Shown here: positions 5,754-10,890 of the stretch, one piece after another
Position numbering within the stretch: position 1 is the first letter of the stretch
Layout: each line of letters begins with the position of its first letter
Assembly (NCBI GenBank): GCA_049303435.1
Contig: JBAQNC010000169.1
Span: 1-10,890 of the forward strand
DNA: 10,890 nt
Origin: Parvibaculum sp049303435
GTDB taxonomy: Bacteria > Pseudomonadota > Alphaproteobacteria > Parvibaculales > Parvibaculaceae
Direction: 5' to 3'
Notes under the pieces: model-generated
Seen by the model: the letters and a program-made list of their open reading frames with translations, nothing else
The model's database searches: none
What the model was told of the DNA's origin: nothing
Made by a program: the position numbers and the translations under genes

Positions 5754-6893
5754 ATGTTCAGGCACTTTGCCACCCTCCTCCGGCCTCTTGTCCAACTCAC
5801 CGCGACCATTCTTGCGTTGACGATTGCCCTGGCCCAACCGGCCTCTGCGGCATCGCGCATCAAGGATATCGTTGATGTTGAGGGCATCCGCGACAACCTG
5901 CTGGTCGGCTATGGTCTCGTCGTCGGTCTTAACGGCACAGGCGACACGCTGCGCAATGCGCCCTTCACCCAGCAGAGCCTGACATCCATGCTGGAACGCC
6001 TGGGCGTCAACACACGCGGCAGCCAGATCAAGACCGCCAATGTCGCCGCCGTCATGGTCACGGCAAGCCTGCCGCCCTTCTCCTCGCAGGGCACCCGCAT
6101 CGACATCAATGTCAGCGCACTTGGCGACTCCACCAACCTGCAAGGCGGCGTCCTGCTCGTCACGCCCCTGATGGGCGCCGACGGCCAGGTCTATGCTGTC
6201 GCGCAAGGCTCGGTCGCCACGGGTGGTTTCTCGGCCAAAGGCGAAGGCGCTTCAGTCGTCCGCGGCGTGCCCACCAATGGTCGCATCGCCAACGGCGCCA
6301 TCGTCGAACGCGAAATCGACTTCAAACTTGCCGACCTGACGACGCTCCGCCTGTCGCTCCGCAACCCGGACCTCACAACGGCGGTCCGCGTTGCCAATGC
6401 CATCAACACTTTTCTCGGCACATCCGCCGCCATGGCAGACAACCCCACGACGGTGCAGCTCGACGTCCCTATCCGCTACCATAGCAATGTCGTGAAGCTG
6501 TTGACGGACATCGAGCAGCTGCGTGTGGAGCCCGATCTGCCCGCCCGCGTCGTCATCGACGAAAGCTCCGGCATTATTGTAATGGGCGCGGATGTTCGCG
6601 TCAGCAAAGTAGCGATTGCACAGGGCAACCTCACGATCAGTGTCACCGAGACACCGCAGGTGAGCCAGCCCAATCCTTTCGCCACCAACGGCCAGACCGT
6701 TGTCGTGCCGCGCACGGCGGTGAATGTGGACGAGGAAAAGGGCCGGAGGCTTGCCCTTGTCGATGGCAGCATAAGCCTGAAGGAACTGGTCGACGGCCTG
6801 AACGCCCTCGGCGTCAATCCCCGCGACATGATCAGCATTCTGCAAGCGATCAAGGCCGCAGGCGCGCTGCAAGCTGAAATTGAGGTGATGTGA
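5754..6893 (+). CDS. flgI: Flagellar P-ring protein FlgI
   Basis: FlgI polymerises into the P ring, which lies in the peptidoglycan layer and acts as a bushing for the rod. The 379-residue product has a Sec signal peptide (1-32, cleavage after ASA). The mature N terminus shows SRIKDIVDVEGIRDNLLVGYG and then GLVVGLNGTGD, a near-invariant FlgI signature. Further matches are GVNTRGSQIKTANVAAVMVTA, TRIDINVSALGDSTNLQGG, the ring core with VGLNGT repeats of hydrophobic strands, and the C-terminal LVDGLNALGVNPRDMISILQAIK with AGALQAEIEVM at the end. Length is normal. The start at 5754 is set by the signal peptide and by the sigma-54 promoter upstream, though the Shine-Dalgarno is weak. The stop overlaps the next gene by one base (TGATG), suggesting translational coupling. 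Confidence 0.96.
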   Translation: MFRHFATLLRPLVQLTATILALTIALAQPASAASRIKDIVDVEGIRDNLLVGYGLVVGLNGTGDTLRNAPFTQQSLTSMLERLGVNTRGSQIKTANVAAVMVTASLPPFSSQGTRIDINVSALGDSTNLQGGVLLVTPLMGADGQVYAVAQGSVATGGFSAKGEGASVVRGVPTNGRIANGAIVEREIDFKLADLTTLRLSLRNPDLTTAVRVANAINTFLGTSAAMADNPTTVQLDVPIRYHSNVVKLLTDIEQLRVEPDLPARVVIDESSGIIVMGADVRVSKVAIAQGNLTISVTETPQVSQPNPFATNGQTVVVPRTAVNVDEEKGRRLALVDGSISLKELVDGLNALGVNPRDMISILQAIKAAGALQAEIEVM

Positions 6894-7201
6894 TGACCGT
6901 TGCAATGGCCGCCCTGTCACAACCCTATATTCATACGCCCCTGCAAGGCGCAAAAGCACATCCTGATGCCCGCGCCTGGGCGACAGCTCAGGACTTCGAA
7001 GCCCAGTTTCTCTCGACGATGGCCCAGACCATGTTCGAAGGCGTGAAGACCGACAAGACCTTTGGCGGCGGCCCCGGCGAGGATACGTTTCGTTCCATGC
7101 TGGTCGAACAATATGGACAGCAAATGGCGAAGTCCGGCGGCATCGGCATTGCCGACAAGATTTACGGCGAAATTCTCAAGCTTCAGGAAACCTCAAGATG
7201 A
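6893..7201 (+). CDS. flgJ: Rod-binding protein (FlgJ N-terminal domain; CheL-type)
   Basis: The 102-residue product corresponds to the rod-binding domain of FlgJ alone. The core lies at about 28-98, with WATAQDFEAQFLSTMAQTMF, then GGGPGEDTFRSMLVEQYGQQ, and GGIGIADKIYGEIL at the end. FlgJ caps the growing rod. In gammaproteobacteria it is fused to a peptidoglycan hydrolase domain, which is absent here, as in the alphaproteobacterial proteins annotated CheL, so a separate lytic enzyme must open the wall. The ATG at 6893 overlaps the flgI TGA and has GAGGTG just upstream. A GTG one codon earlier (6890) is also possible. The stop overlaps the next gene by four bases (ATGA). Tight overlaps on both sides argue for stoichiometric co-expression. 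Confidence 0.88.
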   Translation: MTVAMAALSQPYIHTPLQGAKAHPDARAWATAQDFEAQFLSTMAQTMFEGVKTDKTFGGGPGEDTFRSMLVEQYGQQMAKSGGIGIADKIYGEILKLQETSR

Positions 7202-7662
7202 GCACGTCCCGGCAATCCGCAGCTGATTTGACGCCGACCGAACTTGTCGAGCGTGTCCTGAATGTGAGCCAGCAACTGACCGACATCATTCGCCGCGAGA
7301 CCGAGTTTCTCGAAACCAATCAACCGCTTCAAATCGGCGAGCTGCAGGAAGAAAAAATCCGTCTGTCGAACGAATATGCAATGGACATTCAGGCGATCAG
7401 CCTCCGCAAGGAACTCATTGATCGCGCCCCGGCCGAAAAGATCGGCCGCCTCAAGGTCGCCATGTCCACGCTCAACGAGGCCCTTGAGCGCAACGGGTTG
7501 ATTTTGAGCGCTGTCAAATCCGTATCCGAACGGATTCTGAAGTCGGTCGCGGAAAGCGTTAACGAACACACCGCGCCTTCGCTTGGCTATGGCCGCAATG
7601 CCACCATGACAAACAACAACACCAGCCGCGGCGCGGCCATCACACTCGATAGCCGAGTTTAA
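7198..7662 (+). CDS. flgN: FlgN/FlbY-like flagellar export chaperone
   Basis: The 154-residue product is predicted to be almost wholly helical, with heptad-like patterns (LTPTELVERVLNVSQQLTDI, then RRETEFLETNQPLQIGELQEE). It has the FlgN-family layout of a basic N-terminal helix, the central turn with LQEEKIRLSNEY, and a long second helix ending in VKSVSERILKSVAESV, followed by a low-complexity tail rich in Asn and Thr. FlgN chaperones the hook-filament junction proteins FlgK and FlgL to the export gate. In Caulobacter the equivalent position after flgI-cheL is held by flbY, which I recall as a FlgN-family gene. The four-base ATGA overlap with the upstream gene supports coupled translation. 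Sequence similarity in this family is weak, so context carries part of the call. Confidence 0.72.
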   Translation: MSTSRQSAADLTPTELVERVLNVSQQLTDIIRRETEFLETNQPLQIGELQEEKIRLSNEYAMDIQAISLRKELIDRAPAEKIGRLKVAMSTLNEALERNGLILSAVKSVSERILKSVAESVNEHTAPSLGYGRNATMTNNNTSRGAAITLDSRV

Positions 7663-7697
7663 CGGCAATCAACTACGCAATATCAGACAGATAGAAA

Positions 7698-7713
7698 TTA
7701 ACCATTTGCTAAC
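7698..7713 (+). promoter_or_regulatory. Candidate CtrA box upstream of the TPR-glycosyltransferase gene
   Basis: TTAACCATTTGCTAAC matches TTAA-N7-TTAAC at eight of nine fixed positions (C for the first T of the second half). It sits 48 bases before the ATG at 7761. A CATATT element at 7733-7738, about 19 bases after the box, could serve as -10. Binding is inference. Confidence 0.45.
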
Positions 7714-7760
7714 CCTGTTTGAAGAAGGTGAGCATATTGGGCAAAGACAGGGGCAACGCT

Positions 7761-9725
7761 ATGGGCATGTCAGCGGCAAAGGCCACACGCGACAATTCCG
7801 AAAAGATCGACAGGATTTTGAACGGCGCCGTGGAACTGCAATCCAATGGCTTTACTGCCGAAGCTGAAGACATCTACCGCAAGATATTGCAGAAATTTCC
7901 AAATCATCCCGGCACGCTCCGCCTCATGGCGGTGCTCACCCATCTGAACGGCAAGAATACGAGTGAAGCCATCAAACTGCTCAAGGAAGCATTGAAGGCC
8001 GATCCCAATTTTGCGCTCGCCCACAAGAATCTTGGATATCTGTTCGCCCTTGAGGGCCGCAACGACGAAGCGATCTTCCATTTTGGTGAAACGGCCAGAC
8101 GCGATCCCCGCGATATCGAGTGCCGCCTGGAAATGGCGCGGCTCCATGACATCGAAAAGCAGCCCGCCGACGCCTTGGCGCTCTATCGTGAAATCGTCAA
8201 GATTGCACCCAAGGACGCCCGCGCCTATCGCGGCATCTGCAATATCCAGAGCGAAATCCCCAAACACGAATCCGCAAACGGCGAATGGGAAGAAGCCGCA
8301 GACGCAATGCGAACCGCCCTGCGCCTCGCCCCCGACGACTACACCACTGCGATCCATGCGGCCGTCAAACTCGCGAAACTCGAACAGATTGACGATGCGC
8401 GCGCCGCATTCAAGCGCGCCAGCGAACTCGATCCGATGGCGACAGACCCGATTTTCCTTCTCGGCAATCTCGAACGCGAACAAAAGAATCCACAGCTGGC
8501 GGTCGATCTCTATTCCAGGACCATCGAACTCAAGCCCGACCACGCATTCGCCTATAGCAACCTCTGCGTCACACTGGCTGAAAACGCCGTATTTGAAGAT
8601 GCGATCGAATGCGGCAAGATGGCCATCCAGCTTCAGCCGAAGCTGCGGGAAGCCTATCTGAATTTGGCATCCGCCTATCAGAATGCCTGCCGTGTCGAAG
8701 AAGCGCTTGAGGTCTATCAAAAGGCGGCGGCTCTCGAAAACAAGCACGACCCGAAGCTCCTCTGGAACATTGCCCTCTGCCTGCTCTCTGTAGGTCGCAT
8801 CGAAGAAGGCTGGGATCTCTATGGTTTTGGCTTCGAAAGCGGTCAGCGCAAACCATTCCGTCCCTTCCCCGGCCTGATCTGGCAGGGTGAGAACCTCTCC
8901 GACAAGACGATCATGATCACGCGCGAGCAGGGAATTGGCGACGACATTCGTTTTTCTACCTGCTTCCATGAAATCGCCGCCGAAGCCAGGCACGTCATCA
9001 TAGAAACGGATGAACGCCTCGTTCCGATCTATCAGCGCACATGGCCAAACGCTCTGGTGCGCAAGGAGCTGAACCGGTCGACAGGTTTGCAGAACCTGCC
9101 CGAAGACGAAATTGATTTCGATCTCACGGCGCCTGCGGGATTGATCGCTTCCATGCGTCGCCGTTCGCTCGATGCCTTTCCCGACAACCGATCCAACCTT
9201 GTTGCGGACCCGGAAAGGCGTAAAGCTGCCAGAGAATGGCTCGACAGTCTTGGCGATGGCCCCAAGATCGGCCTCACCTGGCGTTCAGGCATCCGCGAAA
9301 GCCTGCGCGATATCATGACCGTCCCACCTGCCGAATGGCTGAACTTTCTCGCCGACAAGAATGCCAACCTCGTTTGTCTGCAGCATGGGCAGCCCGCCGA
9401 GGAAATTGCCAAGGCCGAAAAGGAATTCGGCGTCACCATCCATCAGATGCCCGATCTCGACACGCACAACGATCTGGACGGCACAGCCGCCCTCACGGCA
9501 GAACTTGATTGCGTCACAGGCCTCTGGAACGCGGCAACGGAGATGGCTGGCGCGTTGGGGGTACCCGGCGTCATCTATATGCACGCAAGGCATCAGGCCC
9601 AGCTTGGCTCTGGCCGCCTGCCCTGGCACCCCAGCCTCGACATCATCTCGGTGGTGCCCGGCTTTGACCACAAGCAACTGCTCGATGACCTAGCCGAGGG
9701 CATTTCAAGACGCCTTGGTTACTGA
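7761..9725 (+). CDS. TPR-repeat protein with C-terminal glycosyltransferase-like domain (candidate flagellin glycosyltransferase)
   Basis: The product has 654 residues. About residues 20-370 are tandem tetratricopeptide repeats, roughly nine copies, with canonical runs such as FALAHKNLGYLFALEGRNDE, AFAYSNLCVTLAENAVFEDA and EAYLNLASAYQNACRVEEAL. The C-terminal part (about 370-654) resembles GT-B/GT9-like domains often fused to TPRs: ITREQGIGDDIRFSTCF (about 386-402), IGLTWRSGIRE (about 503), and the nucleotide-sugar-site-like stretch TAALTAELDCVTGLWNAATE with MAGALGVPGVI after it. No signal peptide is visible, so it should be cytoplasmic. It lies directly upstream of flagellin, and Caulobacter FlmG, a TPR-glycosyltransferase, modifies flagellin, so that role is a fair inference; the substrate is not shown. 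The ATG at 7761 has CAGGGG upstream; TTG 7719 or GTG 7728 are alternatives but precede the likely transcription start. Confidence 0.8.
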   Translation: MGMSAAKATRDNSEKIDRILNGAVELQSNGFTAEAEDIYRKILQKFPNHPGTLRLMAVLTHLNGKNTSEAIKLLKEALKADPNFALAHKNLGYLFALEGRNDEAIFHFGETARRDPRDIECRLEMARLHDIEKQPADALALYREIVKIAPKDARAYRGICNIQSEIPKHESANGEWEEAADAMRTALRLAPDDYTTAIHAAVKLAKLEQIDDARAAFKRASELDPMATDPIFLLGNLEREQKNPQLAVDLYSRTIELKPDHAFAYSNLCVTLAENAVFEDAIECGKMAIQLQPKLREAYLNLASAYQNACRVEEALEVYQKAAALENKHDPKLLWNIALCLLSVGRIEEGWDLYGFGFESGQRKPFRPFPGLIWQGENLSDKTIMITREQGIGDDIRFSTCFHEIAAEARHVIIETDERLVPIYQRTWPNALVRKELNRSTGLQNLPEDEIDFDLTAPAGLIASMRRRSLDAFPDNRSNLVADPERRKAAREWLDSLGDGPKIGLTWRSGIRESLRDIMTVPPAEWLNFLADKNANLVCLQHGQPAEEIAKAEKEFGVTIHQMPDLDTHNDLDGTAALTAELDCVTGLWNAATEMAGALGVPGVIYMHARHQAQLGSGRLPWHPSLDIISVVPGFDHKQLLDDLAEGISRRLGY

Positions 9726-9762
9726 ATTCTGCTTCTCAAACGAAATTTCTTTGACATTTGAT

Positions 9763-9794
9763 GGCCGGAGCGGCAGACGCCCTCCGGCCTTTTT
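9763..9794 (+). terminator. Intrinsic terminator after the TPR-glycosyltransferase gene
   Basis: GGCCGGAG (9763-9770) pairs perfectly with CTCCGGCC (9782-9789) across an 11-base loop and is followed at once by five T residues (9790-9794) and then CTTT. It lies 38 bases after the TPR gene stop and isolates that gene from flagellin, which has its own promoter. Confidence 0.85.
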
Positions 9795-9797
9795 CTT

Positions 9798-9875
9798 TGC
9801 CTGAAATCGGCAGCTTATCCCTAGGAAAAAAATACCGGAACAGGCAGCATTTACCATCTTCCCGGCGCCGTTGCC
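9798..9875. promoter_or_regulatory. Candidate FlbD-type enhancer dyads upstream of flagellin
   Basis: Visible motifs are TGCC-N7-GGCA (9798-9812), CCGGAACAGGCA (9835-9846) and the perfect palindrome CGGCGCCG (9863-9870) followed by TTGCC. They lie about 35-110 bases upstream of the sigma-54 promoter, beyond the IHF site, where enhancers of sigma-54 flagellin promoters are expected. The assignment to FlbD is inference. Confidence 0.3.
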
Positions 9876-9879
9876 ATTA

Positions 9880-9892
9880 TAACCCATTGATT
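9880..9892 (-). promoter_or_regulatory. IHF consensus site upstream of the flagellin promoter
   Basis: On the minus strand AATCAATGGGTTA matches the IHF consensus WATCAA-N4-TTR at every defined position. It lies 18 bases upstream of the sigma-54 -24 element and downstream of the candidate enhancers, where a DNA bend would bring activator and polymerase together. Binding is inference. Confidence 0.55.
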
Positions 9893-9909
9893 TTCATAGG
9901 AAAAATATC

Positions 9910-9925
9910 TGGCACGCTCCCTGCA
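9910..9925 (+). promoter_or_regulatory. Sigma-54 promoter of the flagellin gene
   Basis: TGGCACGCTCCCTGCA has a perfect -24 element and CTGCA at -12, with GG (9911-9912) and GC (9923-9924) ten bases apart. The expected start is near 9936, leaving a leader of about 197 nt before the flagellin ATG. Confidence 0.9.
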
Positions 9926-9966
9926 AATCTACCGACAGACATTGGTGTCTTAAGGAGCCCGATTAA

Positions 9967-10131
9967 ATGTACGGCAGATGCAAACCAACTCTGATATCCC
10001 CGGTCGAGGTTCCAGCGGAAACAGAATTGGAAAAAAACGTCACCTGCGTTTACCAGGAATTAAGCATTAATTTTCAGTATGAGAGCGAAGCCGGGTTGCA
10101 ACACGCCGGCATGACCCCGGAGGGTTATTAA
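9967..10131 (+). CDS. Putative 54-residue leader ORF in the flagellin 5' leader
   Basis: This reading frame lies wholly inside the predicted flagellin leader. Its ATG has the strong Shine-Dalgarno AAGGAG (9952-9957) at nine bases and lies about 31 nt after the expected transcription start. It runs 54 codons and stops at TAA (10129-10131), one base before the flagellin ATG. The flagellin Shine-Dalgarno GGAGGG lies in its last codons, a geometry that favours translational coupling. The peptide begins MYGRCKPTLISPVEVPAETE and ends AGLQHAGMTPEGY. It has two cysteines (5 and 27), is acidic overall, and shows no signal peptide or membrane segment. I do not recognise it. By my count 31 of 54 third positions are G or C, a modest bias, so it may be a chance frame in a structured leader. 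Confidence 0.35.
   Translation: MYGRCKPTLISPVEVPAETELEKNVTCVYQELSINFQYESEAGLQHAGMTPEGY
10090..10125 (+). promoter_or_regulatory. Possible RNA hairpins next to the flagellin ribosome binding site
   Basis: GCCGG (10090-10094) can pair with CCGGC (10106-10110) over an 11-base loop. ACCC (10114-10117) can pair with GGGT (10122-10125) over a CGGA loop, which buries the flagellin Shine-Dalgarno GGAGGG (10119-10124). In Caulobacter the flagellin leader is the target of the post-transcriptional regulator FlbT, so a structured element here is plausible. The stems are short, and no folding calculation was made. Confidence 0.35.
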
Positions 10132-10132
10132 T

Positions 10133-10890
10133 ATGGCTGATGTGGTTCTTTCAGGCGCAATGCGCTCCAATCTGCTGAGCATGCAGAACACAGCAAGATT
10201 GCTCGATCAGACGCAGCAACGCGTCGCAACTGGCCTCAAGGTCAATTCAGCGATCGACAATCCGCAGTCGTTCTTCACCGCTCAGGGTCTCGACAACCGG
10301 GCCTCTGATCTGAGCACACTGCTCGACAGCATGGGCCTCGCCGTCCAGACGCTCAAGGCAGCAAGCCAGGGCATCGACGCCATCCAGAAACTGGTGCAGC
10401 AGGCAAAGGCCACTGCCATTCAGGCGCTGCAAACGACGATTACGCCGTCGACCAACTCGCAGGCTTTCACGCCAACGAATTTCAGCGGCGCAACCGCGAC
10501 CATGATCATTCAGATCGGTACGGGAGTTCCAACGACAGTTACGCTGTCTACCGACATCGCCTCGGTCGGCGCGCTCCAGGCCGCCCTCACCTCGGCTGGC
10601 GTCAGCGGCGTCTCGGTGACAAGCGTGAGCGGCAAGATCCAGTTCTCCAATGCTGAAGGCCAGGACTTCACGGTCTCGGGTACAGCAGTCGGCGGCCTGA
10701 TCGCCACAAGCGTGACAGCGAACAACGGCATCAACCGCAACGCTCAGGTTGACACCTACAACGCCCTGCTCGCCCAGATCGACCAACTGGCCTCCGATGC
10801 AAGCTTCAACGGCATCAACCTGCTGCAGAACGGCACCGAGCTTGTTGTGAACTTCAACGAGCGCCAGTCCTCGCAGCTCGACATCAAGGG
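10133..10890 (+). CDS. fliC: Flagellin, N-terminal part (runs off the window)
   Basis: Flagellin polymerises into the filament after type III export. The window contains 252 codons. The N-terminal D0/D1 region is clear: VVLSGAMRSNLLSMQNTARL, QTQQRVATGLKVNSAIDNP, FFTAQGLDNRASDLSTLLDS, then a helix reaching about residue 100. Residues about 118-183 form a Ser/Thr/Gly/Val-rich segment that resembles the flagellin/hook IN motif (VTLSTDIASVGALQAAL, GKIQFSNAEGQDFTVSG). The second D1 helix returns at about 204-231 with DTYNALLAQIDQLASDASFN and GINLLQ. The IN-like piece is thus placed between the two D1 helices. The ATG has GGAGGG eight bases upstream. Transcription is from the sigma-54 promoter at 9910. 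The symbol is generic, because several flagellin paralogues (flaA, fljK) may exist. Confidence 0.95.
   Translation, partial: MADVVLSGAMRSNLLSMQNTARLLDQTQQRVATGLKVNSAIDNPQSFFTAQGLDNRASDLSTLLDSMGLAVQTLKAASQGIDAIQKLVQQAKATAIQALQTTITPSTNSQAFTPTNFSGATATMIIQIGTGVPTTVTLSTDIASVGALQAALTSAGVSGVSVTSVSGKIQFSNAEGQDFTVSGTAVGGLIATSVTANNGINRNAQVDTYNALLAQIDQLASDASFNGINLLQNGTELVVNFNERQSSQLDIK

Larger units (their letters stand above)
9726..9966. other. Regulatory region between the TPR gene and the flagellin leader
   Basis: This stretch holds, in order, the terminator of the TPR gene, GC-rich dyads (9798-9875), an IHF consensus site, the flagellin sigma-54 promoter, and the start of the flagellin leader. I see no gene before 9967. 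Confidence 0.7.

Noticed and set aside
5566..5820. An 84-codon plus-strand frame between fliX and flgI
   Set aside because: It crosses the sigma-54 promoter and the flgI start in another frame and has no recognisable product.
6252..6959. A 235-codon open frame on the minus strand
   Set aside because: It is antisense to flgI and the start of the rod-binding gene, both firmly identified; no ribosome site or domain supports it.
7770..8993. A 407-codon open frame on the minus strand
   Set aside because: It is wholly antisense to the TPR gene, whose repeats and C-terminal domain are clear. The antisense product has no recognisable domain, and the length follows from codon bias on the coding strand.
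9950..9966. Paired TTAA motifs in the flagellin leader (CtrA box?)
   Set aside because: The two TTAA are nine bases apart, not seven, and the second is not followed by C. The first overlaps a Shine-Dalgarno sequence.
1..10890. tRNA, rRNA, CRISPR arrays, insertion sequences, attachment sites
   Set aside because: None was seen on reading both strands. Gene order is continuous and class-typical, with no broken genes or composition shift suggesting a mobile element.

Overview
The window is a flagellar gene cluster from an alphaproteobacterium. Evidence for that class is the presence of FliX, a FlgF-FlgG-FlgA-FlgH order with FlgI in a separate operon, a CheL/FlgJ-type rod protein without a muramidase domain, a DksA whose zinc-finger cysteines are mostly replaced, a full-consensus CtrA box and several sigma-54 promoters. 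The layout closely resembles the Caulobacter flgF-flgG-flgA-flgH / dksA / fliX / flgI-cheL-flbY region as I recall it. The flagellin is of the type seen in Rhodospirillales, Parvibaculum and Bradyrhizobium relatives rather than the Caulobacter FljK type. The order within the class cannot be settled from this sequence.

Layout. Bases 1-573 (minus strand) carry the first 20 codons of a probable fliM and all of fliL. A divergent intergenic region of about 300 bases holds a near-consensus sigma-54 promoter (804-819) that fires rightward into flgF-flgG-flgA-flgH (879-4284). This operon ends at a perfect 13-bp bidirectional terminator (4338-4369), shared with dksA arriving from the other strand (4399-4815). 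The dksA gene has a strong sigma-70 promoter with a GC-rich discriminator. Next comes fliX (minus, 5025-5456), with a full-consensus CtrA box upstream. A second sigma-54 promoter (5698-5713) drives the overlapping genes flgI, a rod-binding protein gene (flgJ/cheL) and flgN/flbY (5754-7662). A TPR plus glycosyltransferase-like gene (7761-9725) follows, preceded by an 8-of-9 CtrA box and followed by a terminator. The right edge carries a third sigma-54 promoter (9910-9925) with a consensus IHF site just upstream, a leader of about 200 nt, and a flagellin gene cut by the window end.

How the parts fit. FliM and FliL belong to the switch and stator interface. FlgF and FlgG build the rod, FlgA chaperones FlgI into the P ring, FlgH forms the L ring, the FlgJ-like protein acts at the rod tip and FlgN is an export chaperone. 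Flagellin forms the filament, and the TPR-glycosyltransferase may modify it. The regulatory sites fit a Caulobacter-style cascade: CtrA turns on early genes including fliX, FliX acts on the enhancer-binding protein FlbD, and FlbD with sigma-54 turns on the hook-basal-body and flagellin operons.

The least explained item is a 54-codon reading frame (9967-10131) filling most of the flagellin 5' leader. It has a strong Shine-Dalgarno sequence, and its stop codon lies one base before the flagellin ATG. The genes themselves are ordinary, and the interest lies in this leader, in the shared architecture of the three sigma-54 promoters, and in the placement and apparent CtrA control of the TPR-glycosyltransferase.
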